The notes beneath the pieces are model-generated. The model saw only the letters and a list, made by a program, of their open reading frames with translations. It was not told the DNA's origin and searched no databases. A stretch of DNA of 64,000 nt, from assembly GCA_963815785.1 (NCBI GenBank), contig CAWFHZ010000013.1, positions 248,001 to 312,000 on the forward strand, in the 5' to 3' direction. Source of the stretch: DATFVA01 sp963815785 (GTDB taxonomy: Bacteria > Bacteroidota > Ignavibacteria > Ignavibacteriales > Ignavibacteriaceae). Every line of letters starts with the position of its first letter. Positions within the stretch are counted from its first letter, which is position 1. The translations under genes were made by a program, and so were the position numbers. Of the stretch, positions 9,393-18,775 are shown one piece after another.

Positions 9393-10237
9393 CTGCCAAA
9401 ATAGATTGCTATTAGTCCGAAAATCATATTTAATTTTAAAATAAAACTTAATTTATTCAAGTTTACCGATTGATTGTTTTCGAGTAATGCTTTTATTACA
9501 TAAACCAGCAACGGATTTACAATCACCATCACAAGAATGAAATACTCAATACTATAGAAACCGGTTATAAAAGGAACAAAAGTAAAAAGCAGTAAGAGAA
9601 TCAGGAAAGCTGCTATAAGATTTTGAGAAAATTTAATTCCGAATATTTGTGGAAAGGATTTAAATCCTGTCTTTATGTCCCCGGGTATATCTTCAATTGT
9701 TTTAATTCCTTCACGTGAAAGATTTATAAGGAAAGCAAATAATGCCGGAATTAATGCGGCATTTATATTTCCTGCAATTATCCCTCCGTAAATAAATACA
9801 AACCCTGTCAAAAATGATATTACAACATTACCAAGCAGAGGAATTTTTTTTAAGCTGAGAGAATACAATAATAGAAGTAATTGAGAAAGAAGTACTATTG
9901 TAAATATTATCCAGCTAATTAAATAACTCATTATCAGAGAAATAATAAGAAGCACAAAATAGATGGCAACTGCAGAGGACTTTGACATATTTCCCGATGG
10001 TAACGGCCGGTTCGGTTTGTTAACTAAGTCTGTTTCATAATCAAAAACATCATTAATAATGTTTCCGCAGGCAGTTACAATTGATGCAGTTACTGCGGCT
10101 AATAATATGGTTCCGGCCAGAATTGCAGAAGATGATGAACAGATAAGCACTGCAACAAGAACGGAAACAAATGTTATTAATACATTTATTATCCTGGTGA
10201 GTGAAACAGCTGCGGATAATTTGGAAAATAAATTCAT
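9389..10237 (-). CDS. UbiA-family prenyltransferase
   Basis: This integral membrane enzyme of 282 residues has roughly eight to nine hydrophobic segments. Two aspartate-rich motifs are seen: NDVFDYETDLVNKPNRPLPS (NDxxDxxxD) and DIPGDIKTGFKSFP, the metal-diphosphate sites of the family. The closest relatives by eye are geranylgeranylglycerol-phosphate geranylgeranyltransferase-like enzymes and menaquinone/(bacterio)chlorophyll prenyltransferases of Bacteroidota; the acceptor substrate cannot be read from sequence. It is coupled to rnhB by a 4-nt overlap. Confidence 0.85.
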   Translation of the reverse strand: MNLFSKLSAAVSLTRIINVLITFVSVLVAVLICSSSSAILAGTILLAAVTASIVTACGNIINDVFDYETDLVNKPNRPLPSGNMSKSSAVAIYFVLLIISLIMSYLISWIIFTIVLLSQLLLLLYSLSLKKIPLLGNVVISFLTGFVFIYGGIIAGNINAALIPALFAFLINLSREGIKTIEDIPGDIKTGFKSFPQIFGIKFSQNLIAAFLILLLLFTFVPFITGFYSIEYFILVMVIVNPLLVYVIKALLENNQSVNLNKLSFILKLNMIFGLIAIYFGR

Positions 10238-10297
10238 TAGACCAGATAAGTATTGAAGAAAATTAGGAATAAAGAAATAATAAAATCAAATGGAAAA

Positions 10298-12061
10298 TTA
10301 AAATTCGTTAACTATTCCGAAATGAATTTTTCCATCTGAAAATGAATCGCCCGCGGCAAGTGCAAAACTTACGCTTAATACACCTACCCCTGTTTCGATA
10401 TTCAGACCAACACCATAACCGGTTTTAACAGCTTCCTCTTTAAGTATATTTCTTTCCGGCTCAGGTTTCCTGAAATAGTATCCCGCATCAAAAAAGAGAA
10501 ACGCAAAAGTACGGCGCGTAAGCAGCAAACGATATTCAAGATTTCCCCAGGCAATCCTGGAACCCAGGAACTGATTTTCCCTGTATCCTCTAAGCGTATT
10601 CGTACCACCCAGCCGGAACAGATCACTATCTTCAAAAAATGACCCTCTGAGATCTTTTCCATGAAGACCAATTGCAAAAACCTGCCTTAGGAATGGCTCG
10701 TAGAACCAGCTAAGATCTAAAGATAATCTCTGAAGATTTACATTGGTTTCAATATTTGGCGTAATGAATTCTTTCGGACCAAATATTTTTTTTCTGCTTA
10801 ATGAATATGAAGTCATAAAGAGTAATCCTTCAGTCGGAGAATACGGATCGTCACGACTGTCAAACTTCAGGTTAAGGCCCGTGGTCAGGGCACTGCTGTT
10901 GAATACTGTAAAAACGGGAATTTCTTTTATGGTTGGAATGACCTGTTCAGTTGATATTGTAACTGCAGCAGAAATATTTTCAGTTGCAAGATACTCAATC
11001 CCCCCCTCTAACTTTCTCTGAACATAAGTTGAATCCTGTTTCCTCTGGAAAAAGTCTCCGTTAATATTAAAAGGATAACCAAACAACCAGGGTTCAAGAT
11101 ATTTTAATTCCATTTCCTGCGAATACCTGTCAAACTGCTGCCATCTTATAGCTGCGGCTCTCCCGGTTCCAAAAAGATTTCGCATTGTTATATTCACAAG
11201 CCCGGTGAGATAACCTTTTTCATTTTGCTTATTTCCGGGTATATAGCCTACTATTCCATCAAAGTTGTTGGTCTGTTTTTCTTTAACCTTAAGCGAAAGA
11301 ACTCCTTCACCTTTTCCGTTTATATAAAACTGAGGGGATTCTACAGGTTCAAAAAAACGAAGGCGATTTAATCTTTTGGGCAGCTCGTCTATTTTGGATT
11401 GTGAATATTCTTCACCTTTATTTAAACGGAGTTCCCGGATAATTACATAATCTTTAGTTGAAGAATTTCCGCTTACCTCGATTTTATCAATTTTTCTGTC
11501 TTCCCCTTTTTTTATTTCAAGATGGATATCAGCAAGACTTTCTTCCTTCAATGAATCATAATAAATATAAACTGAGTTAAGAACTAATCTTGCAAATGGA
11601 TTTCCGGAATCTTCATAATAATCCAAAGCATCTGCCATAGATTGTTCAATTTCATATTTATTTAGTATATCTCCATTAAGAAAATCAAAAAGAGGGATTA
11701 TCTTCACAGTATCAATAGAATCAGCTCCAACGTAGATAAATTTATTTATATAAGTCGGATCACCTTCATCCACTGCAATATTTATATTTACATCCTGGGA
11801 ATCTGCTGAAACATCTACGCTCGTGCTGTCAAACCGGCTTTGAAGATATCCTCTTTTGCCTAGCTCAGCTGCTATATTAATTTTAATTGTGTCCAGCAAT
11901 CCCGGCGCAAGTTTCTGACCTGTATTTATACCACTCCATGTGTAATAATTATCATCATCAAAAACTCTGTTTCCTGTTACATTAAAATTTTTAATTACCT
12001 GCGCAGATAATGATGTAATAAAGAAAAGTAAAAAAGGTATGTATTTAACGTGGCGTAACAT
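10298..12061 (-). CDS. Omp85/BamA-TamA family outer-membrane protein
   Basis: The 587-residue protein has a signal peptide (YIPFLLFFITSLSAQ), an N-terminal periplasmic part with POTRA-like repeats (about residues 20-250; VDEGDPTYINKFIYVG and KIDKIEVSGNSSTKDYVIIRE are typical strands) and a C-terminal 16-strand-type barrel. The barrel holds GGTNTLRGYRENQFLG, the Omp85 loop-6 region with the conserved RGY motif. The chain ends in aromatic F. It is shorter than BamA and resembles a TamA-like or lineage-specific assembly factor. A longer paralogue sits at 61303-63300, which I consider the main BamA. Its start overlaps the PfkB gene by 17 nt. Confidence 0.9.
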   Translation of the reverse strand: MLRHVKYIPFLLFFITSLSAQVIKNFNVTGNRVFDDDNYYTWSGINTGQKLAPGLLDTIKINIAAELGKRGYLQSRFDSTSVDVSADSQDVNINIAVDEGDPTYINKFIYVGADSIDTVKIIPLFDFLNGDILNKYEIEQSMADALDYYEDSGNPFARLVLNSVYIYYDSLKEESLADIHLEIKKGEDRKIDKIEVSGNSSTKDYVIIRELRLNKGEEYSQSKIDELPKRLNRLRFFEPVESPQFYINGKGEGVLSLKVKEKQTNNFDGIVGYIPGNKQNEKGYLTGLVNITMRNLFGTGRAAAIRWQQFDRYSQEMELKYLEPWLFGYPFNINGDFFQRKQDSTYVQRKLEGGIEYLATENISAAVTISTEQVIPTIKEIPVFTVFNSSALTTGLNLKFDSRDDPYSPTEGLLFMTSYSLSRKKIFGPKEFITPNIETNVNLQRLSLDLSWFYEPFLRQVFAIGLHGKDLRGSFFEDSDLFRLGGTNTLRGYRENQFLGSRIAWGNLEYRLLLTRRTFAFLFFDAGYYFRKPEPERNILKEEAVKTGYGVGLNIETGVGVLSVSFALAAGDSFSDGKIHFGIVNEF

Positions 12062-13010
12062 CTAAGGTTTTCATTTTCTTCCCGATTACAGCTACATCAA
12101 TACCAGGAACAAGCGCATTAGATTCATTTAAAGAAATATTGCATACATCAGTCCTGGCAGCATTAGCAGAACCCAGTGAAGTTGCTAATTTTAAACCCTC
12201 TTCAAAAGTCAAATCGTTATACCAGCTATAAACTATTCCGGCAACAAAACTGTCCCCGCTTCCGGTAGGATCAATGGTTTTAATAACCGGGGGACTAATT
12301 TTAAAATGAAACTCAAAATTTGAAGCGTAGAAGTTTTTATCTGAATTTGTAATATAACTTTGCTTGGTACCATTGGAATACAGTTCATTCATGAATGATA
12401 ATATTTTTTCTTCTGAGTCTAGAGAAATCCCGAGTGATTTTTGAACCTCATCAGTGTTGTTATGCAGAATGGTGGGACCAGCCTTTATACATTGAGAAAG
12501 ATTTTCACCATAAGTATCGCATACAGAAATTTTATCGAACCTGTTTGCAATATCAATTCCAAAAGGAAAAATTGAATCAGTATTTTTACAGGGTGAGCTT
12601 CCCGAGAAAATTACTATTTCGCAGTTCTGAATAATCTTTTCAAGCTTTAATTTGAATTCTTCTACCTCATCTTCGTTTATTTCCGGATTACTTCCGAACA
12701 GGCTGGTTACATTTTTATTTAACTCATCGATTAAGACAACCCCATCACGTGTTTCTGAATTTATTTTAACAGAAGTATAATTAATTTCTTCCTGTTTCAA
12801 AGCATCACGGAAGGTTTTTCCATTTGCGCCACCAAGAAAAGTGAAAGCAAGATTATGGGTATTTAAATGATTTAACTGGCGGCTAACATTAATTCCCTTT
12901 CCGCCCGGTTTTACTTCAAGTTTTCCATCCCTGTTTATACCCGGATAATTAACAGATTGAAAAGAATATCTTCTTTCAAGTAATGGATTTAATGTTACTG
13001 TTACAATCAT
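12045..13010 (-). CDS. PfkB-family sugar kinase, 1-phosphofructokinase type
   Basis: A 321-residue ribokinase-fold kinase. The N-terminus MIVTVTLNPLLERRY and the substrate loop KPGGKGINVSRQL match the 1-phosphofructokinase / tagatose-6-phosphate kinase branch. The catalytic motif DPTGSGDSFVAGIVYSW carries the GSGD anion hole and base. The usual TLNPAxD is here TLNPLLE, which may shift specificity, so fructose-1-phosphate is only a likely substrate. No PTS genes are nearby to support a fructose pathway. The 3' end overlaps the Omp85 gene. Confidence 0.85.
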   Translation of the reverse strand: MIVTVTLNPLLERRYSFQSVNYPGINRDGKLEVKPGGKGINVSRQLNHLNTHNLAFTFLGGANGKTFRDALKQEEINYTSVKINSETRDGVVLIDELNKNVTSLFGSNPEINEDEVEEFKLKLEKIIQNCEIVIFSGSSPCKNTDSIFPFGIDIANRFDKISVCDTYGENLSQCIKAGPTILHNNTDEVQKSLGISLDSEEKILSFMNELYSNGTKQSYITNSDKNFYASNFEFHFKISPPVIKTIDPTGSGDSFVAGIVYSWYNDLTFEEGLKLATSLGSANAARTDVCNISLNESNALVPGIDVAVIGKKMKTLDVTPR

Positions 13011-13012
13011 AA

Positions 13013-14290
13013 TTACCTGTAACGATAATCGTCCCCGTAAAGCGGAGTAGTTAATCGGTAATCTCCAAAACCAGTTTCATCCACGAAAACGAACTGTCTG
13101 TTCATCTGGTAGTATTGCCAGATCTCATACGGTTTACTGTCAACATCAAACGGATGCCTGTCAACATTGTTTGGAGCACCAAGCAATATAAATACCATGC
13201 CGCGATCAGTCTTCCATCCTTTTACGTAATGCGAGAAATGTTGATTTGCATATTCAATCCGTCTATAGTATTCATTAAATACTTCATTTTCTTCAGTTGA
13301 AGGAGAGGGATCTTTCTTTTTCCAGAATGCCAGATACCTTTTTGATTTTTCCTCTTGAGTCTTTGCCTCTTTAATATAATCAAGTTCTTTTGAGGAAGCT
13401 ATGTAAACGAGTTGATCAACGGCTTGATCAAGATCTTTTACAGTTAACGGGACACCAACCCATTTTGAGAAAAAAGCTTTATTCGCAGATGCAATAACAG
13501 AATCATTCTGACCTACTGCTTTTACAGTGAGCAGATAATTTCCAAGATTGATCAGGCTATCCTTTATTGTATGAAATATCTGGGTTTTACCTGAATCAAG
13601 ATGTCTGGATTCGCTGCTCTGAAAAACTATATCCTGTTTATCATTGGATATTACATACTGAAGTCTGATCTCTGCAGGAGTTTTCGAGTAAGCTTCGAAA
13701 AATATAGGAACACCATCCTTTTGTGTGGCGACATTACCGGAAACATTTGGCAGAATCTTCTTTTGATCACTTGTTTCTGAAACTTTGGAGATTAAAATTA
13801 TATCACTTAAGGCAATTGTTCCGTTCAGCGATCTTACTATAAAAGGTTTTTCGGTATAATACTCTTTTTTTGATTCTTTATCCTCCACAGAACTTCGGAT
13901 AATATATTTGCCGGGCTGCAGGTAAAATGATTTAAGACTAAGGTTATAATTATTCTGACTGTTTGTTTGCTCAAAGTTTTTCTCATTTACCTCTTCGTTC
14001 CAGACTTTTTCTACTATAAGCTTTTCCCTGTATTCATCAAAAACAGATATAGTTACGGTATAGCTTGCTGTAAACCCTTTATCCGATTTTACAAATTGTA
14101 TCTGGTTATAAGGAACCTGGATAAAAGCATCAACTCTCGTACTTGCACTATCCGATGTGGAAAAATTTAAAAAATCCTGGTAAAATTTTGGCAGTGACCT
14201 GGTCTCATCCGGTTTATCTGCAGTTTCAACCTGCGCTTTAACAGTTATAAAAAGAAGTGAAAGTAAAACTAAGATTAATATTTTTTTCAT
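13013..14290 (-). CDS. GWxTD domain-containing protein
   Basis: The 425-residue exported protein has a signal peptide (ILILVLLSLLFITVKAQ). The C-terminal 120 residues hold the GWxTD module (YVKGWKTDRGMVFILLG, then PYEIWQYY and GFGDYRL). This module is common in Ignavibacteria, Chlorobi and related candidate phyla; its function is unknown. The middle contains beta-sandwich-like strands. It lies 2 nt before the rimO stop region in a tight minus-strand cluster, so it is probably co-transcribed with rimO and the PfkB kinase. Confidence 0.9.
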   Translation of the reverse strand: MKKILILVLLSLLFITVKAQVETADKPDETRSLPKFYQDFLNFSTSDSASTRVDAFIQVPYNQIQFVKSDKGFTASYTVTISVFDEYREKLIVEKVWNEEVNEKNFEQTNSQNNYNLSLKSFYLQPGKYIIRSSVEDKESKKEYYTEKPFIVRSLNGTIALSDIILISKVSETSDQKKILPNVSGNVATQKDGVPIFFEAYSKTPAEIRLQYVISNDKQDIVFQSSESRHLDSGKTQIFHTIKDSLINLGNYLLTVKAVGQNDSVIASANKAFFSKWVGVPLTVKDLDQAVDQLVYIASSKELDYIKEAKTQEEKSKRYLAFWKKKDPSPSTEENEVFNEYYRRIEYANQHFSHYVKGWKTDRGMVFILLGAPNNVDRHPFDVDSKPYEIWQYYQMNRQFVFVDETGFGDYRLTTPLYGDDYRYR

Positions 14291-14292
14291 GA

Positions 14293-15603
14293 TTAACTCC
14301 CGCCCGGGGAAATATTTGCGTACAAATCATATTCATTAAAATCGAAAACTTCAACCATATAAAATTCACCCAGGGTAATTTTTTGTCCGCTGACAGGGAT
14401 AAGGATTTCACCATCCACCTCGGGTGCATCCCGGTATGACCTGCCAATGTAATACTCCCCTTCCTGTCCTTCAATCAAAACACGGAGTTTTTGGCCAATG
14501 AAATTTTCATTTATTTTTAATGAAATATCTTTTTGAATTTCCATCAGGATTTCTTTTCTTTCCAGTTTTATTTTTTCCGGGACCGGGTCACCAAGTATAA
14601 AACTGCTGGTATTTTCCTCTTTGGAGAAAGTAAAAGTTCCTATACGATCAAACTCAATTTCTTTAATAAAGTCACAAAGTTCCTGAAATTCTTTTTCTCC
14701 CTCATTAGGATAACCGACAATAAATGTCGTTCGTAATGTAATACCTGGAATCCTGTTTTTCAATTTATGTAAAAGATCTTTTGTTCTTTTTGAAGTAACA
14801 CCCCTTCTCATTGATTTAAGCACATTATCGGAAATATGCTGTAAGGGAATATCAACATACTTGCAGACTTTTGGATTTTCGGCAATAGCATCTATTAACT
14901 CATCAGGAAATTGTGAGGGGTAGGCATACATTAATCTTATCCATTCTATTCCATCAACTTCACTGAGTTTATTCAGTAAACCGGCAATCATTTTTTTACC
15001 ATAAATGTCTTTTCCGTAATCGGTTGTATCCTGGGCAATCAGTACAAGTTCTTTTGTGTTATTCCTTGCAAGGAATTCGGTTTCCTTAACCAGTTGATCT
15101 ATTGGAATGGATTTATGATTCCCCCGCATTAAAGGAATTGCGCAAAATGAACACGGGTGATCACAGCCTTCAGAAATTTTCAGATAGGCTGTATGAGATG
15201 GTGTTGATAGAAGTCTTTCTCCGAGTAATTCTTTTTTCAGATCGCCGCCCAACTCCTTTAGTATTTCTTCATACTTTTCTGTTCCGAAGTAAGCATCAAC
15301 CTCAGGAATTTCCTTGCGGAGATCGTCCATATATCTTTCTGAAAGACATCCTGCAACAATAATTTTTTTAAGTTTTCCCTTTTCTTTTAATGCAACTGCA
15401 TTCAAAATTGTATTAACCGATTCCTGTTTTGCCGCTTCAATAAAACCACAGGTATTAATTATAACTGTGTCTGCATTATCTGCATCTTCAGATAATGAAA
15501 GTTTGTTCAGTTTTAATTGATTCATTAATCGTTCAGAATCTACCGTATTTTTAGAACAACCTAGTGTAACTACACTTATAGTATCTTTTGATTTCGCAAT
15601 CAT
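14293..15603 (-). CDS. rimO: Ribosomal protein S12 methylthiotransferase
   Basis: RimO is the radical SAM enzyme that adds a methylthio group to an aspartate of ribosomal protein S12. Its N-terminal UPF0004 domain has VTLGCSKNTVDSE, INTCGFIEAAK and VAGCLSERY, whose cysteines hold the auxiliary cluster. The radical SAM motif is CDHPCSFCAIPLMRG (CxxxCxxC), and a C-terminal TRAM-like domain ends the 436-residue chain. CSKNTVDSE instead of CQMN separates it from miaB, which is also present at 26618-27967. Confidence 0.95.
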   Translation of the reverse strand: MIAKSKDTISVVTLGCSKNTVDSERLMNQLKLNKLSLSEDADNADTVIINTCGFIEAAKQESVNTILNAVALKEKGKLKKIIVAGCLSERYMDDLRKEIPEVDAYFGTEKYEEILKELGGDLKKELLGERLLSTPSHTAYLKISEGCDHPCSFCAIPLMRGNHKSIPIDQLVKETEFLARNNTKELVLIAQDTTDYGKDIYGKKMIAGLLNKLSEVDGIEWIRLMYAYPSQFPDELIDAIAENPKVCKYVDIPLQHISDNVLKSMRRGVTSKRTKDLLHKLKNRIPGITLRTTFIVGYPNEGEKEFQELCDFIKEIEFDRIGTFTFSKEENTSSFILGDPVPEKIKLERKEILMEIQKDISLKINENFIGQKLRVLIEGQEGEYYIGRSYRDAPEVDGEILIPVSGQKITLGEFYMVEVFDFNEYDLYANISPGGS

Positions 15604-15617
15604 GTTAATTCAGATTA

Positions 15618-16442
15618 TCAGCGTGAAAAATATTTAAAGTAAAGAAGAATTACAGGAGCAGTATAAAGCAGCGAATCAAACCTGTCAAATATTCCACCGT
15701 GACCGGGAATTAATGCAGAAGAATCTTTAACCCCTGCATCACGTTTAAATAATGATTCAACCAGGTCTCCAACTTGTCCTATTGTTCCAATTATTACACC
15801 TAAAATAATAACAGTTGTCCATGTTAAGAAGTCCAAAATAATTACTTTAGCCAAAAGCATTGTTAAAACAGCAAAAATGAATCCGAAAACAGCACCTTCC
15901 CAGCTTTTCTTAGGGCTAACTCTTGGAAACAATTTATGTTTACCAAGACTAATACCGCCGAAAAAAGCTGCCGAATCACAAATCCATATTGATGCTAGAA
16001 TTGAAATAATAAGATACCCTCCGCGCACGTATAAATATTCAATCCTTGGATAGAGTTCCCTAATACCGAGCAAAGCGTCAGCAAAAAATCCTATGTATAA
16101 TATGCCAAGCAAGGTTGTTCCAATATTTATTATTGCAGAACCTTTATTCCTGAATAATTCAAATAAGGATAGTAAAACAGTGAGAGTGAGAATTAAAAAA
16201 TAAATTTCGAGATAATGAAAATATTCATTTATCAGCAAGAGGAGAATAAAAAGTATCCCAATCCAAGTATTGGTATAAATACTCTTATTTTTTACGAACC
16301 TGCAGAATTCATAAAATGAAACTGTAGCAATAAAAGCCGTTAACAGAAAGAAATAAATACTTCCGAAGTAGCTGGCAGCAACCATAACAGGGATAGCAAT
16401 AATCGCAACAAGCACTCTCTGTGTTGTGTTACCAAGAGACAT
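15618..16442 (-). CDS. cdsA: Phosphatidate cytidylyltransferase
   Basis: This membrane enzyme makes CDP-diacylglycerol from phosphatidate and CTP, the branch point of phospholipid synthesis. The family signature is clear near the C-terminus: SLFKRDAGVKDSSALIPGHG, followed by GIFDRFDSLL. The 274-residue protein has seven or so hydrophobic segments. It lies 6 nt from the zinc-ribbon protein upstream and 14 nt from rimO downstream. Confidence 0.95.
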   Translation of the reverse strand: MSLGNTTQRVLVAIIAIPVMVAASYFGSIYFFLLTAFIATVSFYEFCRFVKNKSIYTNTWIGILFILLLLINEYFHYLEIYFLILTLTVLLSLFELFRNKGSAIINIGTTLLGILYIGFFADALLGIRELYPRIEYLYVRGGYLIISILASIWICDSAAFFGGISLGKHKLFPRVSPKKSWEGAVFGFIFAVLTMLLAKVIILDFLTWTTVIILGVIIGTIGQVGDLVESLFKRDAGVKDSSALIPGHGGIFDRFDSLLYTAPVILLYFKYFSR

Positions 16443-16448
16443 CAGGAT

Positions 16449-16805
16449 TTATTCTTCCTCATCTTCTTCACTGTTTTCTTCTTTTTTAACCTGCTCAATA
16501 AAATTTAAAGCAGATTGAACATCTTCTTTTCTCACAAAAAGTTTTACAAGTGAAAAATCTCCCGGTGCAGGAAAATTTCTGTCCTTCTGTGATAATATTG
16601 ATGTCTTTATTCCGGCACTTTCAAGATTATCTCTCAACATCTCAACATCATATTCCTGACCGGAAGTATAAACTACCTGCCAGTTTTTTTCATCCCATTC
16701 TTCAGGCGGAATAAAATATTTATCATCTACCAACCTGGTACCACAGTCGGGGCAAATAGTTATTCCTTCAACATACTCATATTCACAATTCGGGCATACA
16801 GGCAT
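16449..16805 (-). CDS. Zinc-ribbon protein with DUF2007-like domain
   Basis: A 118-residue cytoplasmic protein. It opens with a zinc ribbon (CPNCEYEY then CPDCGTRL, two CxxC pairs), followed by a region that reads like DUF2007 / signal-transducing PII-like fold (VYTSGQEYDVEMLRDNLESAGIKTSIL), and ends in an acidic tail (ENSEEDEEE). A strong ribosome binding site, AAGGAGGATTT, stands directly before its ATG. Its role is unknown; it is co-directional with cdsA and the CPBP protease. Confidence 0.75.
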   Translation of the reverse strand: MPVCPNCEYEYVEGITICPDCGTRLVDDKYFIPPEEWDEKNWQVVYTSGQEYDVEMLRDNLESAGIKTSILSQKDRNFPAPGDFSLVKLFVRKEDVQSALNFIEQVKKEENSEEDEEE

Positions 16806-16814
16806 AAATCCTCC

Positions 16815-17798
16815 TTATGTTGTAATCTGCTGTTTTGAATAATATTTCTTAATGGCACTAACTAATCCTGCCATAAGAATAGTCAGTAATATTATAATAA
16901 GTATAGCTGATTTTATATCAACGTCCTTGTCGGGTGTTGAATTTATCAGATCCTCATTACCAACTAAAAAATAAACCATTATTGCAATAAAATTATTTGT
17001 AAAATGAAGACTCATAGGAACCAGGATAGAATTACTCATATATGCAGCAAATCCAAAATAAAATCCAAGAATGATTAAAGGAATCATTCCGTAAGGATTA
17101 AAATGATAAATTCCAAAGAAAATTGCAGTGATAAGAGCAGCCCGGACAGGTTTGATTCTTAGTTCAAAACTTTTTTGAATAAAACCTCTGAACATTGTTT
17201 CTTCGCAAATTGCAGGAACTATAGCCACAACTGCAATTACCAATAATCCTTCATAAATATTGTGGGCAGAAAGTAAATCACCATAAGTTTTTTCTACAAG
17301 ATCATTAAGTGAGTCAAGAGATGACTTAATTGAATTTATAAAAGAAGAATTGGCAGCCCAGATATCTATAAGGTAATTTTGAATTGTAATAAAATATTGA
17401 AGAAGAGGCGTAAGAATAATAATTCCAATTCCGAAAAGAACAAATTCTTTCCAAGAAGGAACACGTGTACGAATGACAGCAGAAATATCAATATAAAACC
17501 ATTTTGAAAATAACAGCGCAGGTAAAAGGATAAATAAAATCTGTCCGGCCATGGTCATCAACCTTACCGAATTAACAGGGGCAGATTCAATATTCATCCC
17601 AAAAATAAGGAGAGTTATAACACCGCCAATAACCTGGTAAAGAATAAATCCACCAATTAATCCAATAAATGCTGCTGCAATGGGAGATATCTGGGGTTGA
17701 ATTCCTCCAGGGGAATCATCCGGAGCAATATTGTCTCTGTTTTTATTTTTTTCGGGATCTTCGTCTGGAGGATCCTGCCGGGAATTAAATTCTTCCAT
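16815..17798 (-). CDS. CPBP family intramembrane metalloprotease
   Basis: This multi-spanning membrane protein belongs to the CAAX protease / bacteriocin-processing family. The motifs are EETMFRGFIQKSF (EExxxR), FGIYHFNPYG and HFTNNFIAI, supplying the glutamates and histidines of the metal site. I prefer ATG 17796-17798 (MEEFNSRQDPP), which leaves an acidic proline-rich cytoplasmic N-tail of about 40 residues; an in-frame TTG at 17853-17855 would add 19 residues. Substrate unknown. It is the first gene of a long minus-strand run that continues to yraN, and diverges from the Xre/RES operon. Confidence 0.85.
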   Translation of the reverse strand: MEEFNSRQDPPDEDPEKNKNRDNIAPDDSPGGIQPQISPIAAAFIGLIGGFILYQVIGGVITLLIFGMNIESAPVNSVRLMTMAGQILFILLPALLFSKWFYIDISAVIRTRVPSWKEFVLFGIGIIILTPLLQYFITIQNYLIDIWAANSSFINSIKSSLDSLNDLVEKTYGDLLSAHNIYEGLLVIAVVAIVPAICEETMFRGFIQKSFELRIKPVRAALITAIFFGIYHFNPYGMIPLIILGFYFGFAAYMSNSILVPMSLHFTNNFIAIMVYFLVGNEDLINSTPDKDVDIKSAILIIILLTILMAGLVSAIKKYYSKQQITT

Positions 17799-17877
17799 AA
17801 TTAATGAAAAATAAATAATTGGGAATGATTTTCCTAAGAACAGCTGTGCGTACAACCATTTGTTAGAAAAAAAAGGG

Positions 17878-17908
17878 TTGAAAATTCAAAAAATAAATGG
17901 TACATTTG
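17878..17908 (+). promoter_or_regulatory. Bacteroidota-type promoter of the Xre/RES operon
   Basis: TTG at 17878-17880, 20 bases, then TACATTTG at 17901-17908. This fits the TTTG/TAnnTTTG promoter described for Bacteroides. The predicted transcription start falls inside the inverted repeat just downstream, about 20 nt before the antitoxin ATG. Confidence 0.55.
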
Positions 17909-17926
17909 TCCTGTAATGAAAGGACA
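17907..17926 (+). promoter_or_regulatory. Inverted repeat, probable autoregulatory operator
   Basis: TGTCCT (17907-17912), 8-base spacer, AGGACA (17921-17926): a perfect 6-base-arm inverted repeat overlapping the last bases of the -7 element and ending 8 nt before the antitoxin ATG. Xre antitoxins of RES modules are known to bind inverted repeats in their own promoter, so repression by the Xre or Xre-RES complex is a reasonable inference. Confidence 0.5.
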
Positions 17927-17934
17927 TATTTCCA

Positions 17935-18312
17935 ATGACTCAAAAACAATCAGAGACATATATGTATGATTCAGAAATTAGTAAGATAAAAGAGATAAAT
18001 GAAAAATATGATCTTACTTATAATAACCTGGCAGCGGTTTTGGATGTTACTCCCAAAACATTAACCAGGTGGACAAATAAAAAACAAGGTTCTATGACAA
18101 TATCAGAACAAAAAATTGACAGGTTGAAAGTTCTGGAATCAATACTTGAGCTTGGTAAAGAAGTATTGGGTTCAGATGATGAACTGAATAAATGGCTGCA
18201 CACACCTGTCTTAGCCCTGGATGGTAAAGAACCTGTTGGTCTTTTAAAAACAGAATCCGGCAGAAGAAAAGTTGAAGAAGCGTTGCATCAAATAGAGTAC
18301 GGAATTTATTGA
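17935..18312 (+). CDS. Xre/MbcA/ParS-type antitoxin
   Basis: This 125-residue antitoxin of a RES-Xre toxin-antitoxin module has an N-terminal helix-turn-helix (LTYNNLAAVLDVTPKTLTRW, about residues 26-45) for promoter binding. Its C-terminal toxin-binding domain has the family pattern WLHTPVLALDGKEPVGLL, then TESGRRKVEEALHQIEYGIY. In known systems the C-terminus plugs the toxin active site. The stop TGA is followed directly by the GTG start of the toxin, so translation is coupled. The operon points away from the CPBP gene. Confidence 0.9.
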   Translation: MTQKQSETYMYDSEISKIKEINEKYDLTYNNLAAVLDVTPKTLTRWTNKKQGSMTISEQKIDRLKVLESILELGKEVLGSDDELNKWLHTPVLALDGKEPVGLLKTESGRRKVEEALHQIEYGIY

Positions 18313-18768
18313 GTGTTCACTATCTACCGTATATGCAGGAATGTTTACAATCCCTTAGACCCTACTGGAGCATTAACAACTCCCGGAAGATGGCATTTGC
18401 CCGGACAGAGTGTTTTATATTTCAGTTTTTCACTTGCGATGTGCATTCTTGAATTGAAAGCAAATTCAGTTTCATTTCAAACTATAAGAGAAGGATTCCA
18501 TTTTATAAAATCAGAAATTTATTCTGATGATTTGAAAGTAAGTGAAGTTCCTGAATCGTTTTATACAAAAAACTGGATTAAAGAAAAAACATTATCGCAG
18601 AAATATGGAAATAAATGGTTCCGACTAAAAAAATCCCCCTTGCTAAAAATTAAAAGTTCTGTTCTTTCAACAGATTATAATTTCATTATCAATACTTCTC
18701 ACCCTGATTTTTCAAAATTAAAATTTTCAGAACCGCAAAAAATTCCCCTGGATGTAAGATTAAAATAA
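18313..18768 (+). CDS. RES-domain toxin
   Basis: A 151-residue RES-family protein; characterised members break down NAD+ and arrest growth. The RES features visible are the N-terminal YRICRNVYNPLDPTGA, PGRWHLPGQSVLYFS, the CILELKA glutamate region, and the C-terminal part with FIINTSHPDFSKLKF. The start is GTG, immediately after the antitoxin stop with no gap, so it is expressed below or with the antitoxin. The usual GGRW is PGRW here. It looks intact in length. Confidence 0.9.
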   Translation: MFTIYRICRNVYNPLDPTGALTTPGRWHLPGQSVLYFSFSLAMCILELKANSVSFQTIREGFHFIKSEIYSDDLKVSEVPESFYTKNWIKEKTLSQKYGNKWFRLKKSPLLKIKSSVLSTDYNFIINTSHPDFSKLKFSEPQKIPLDVRLK

Positions 18769-18775
18769 ACTGCTA

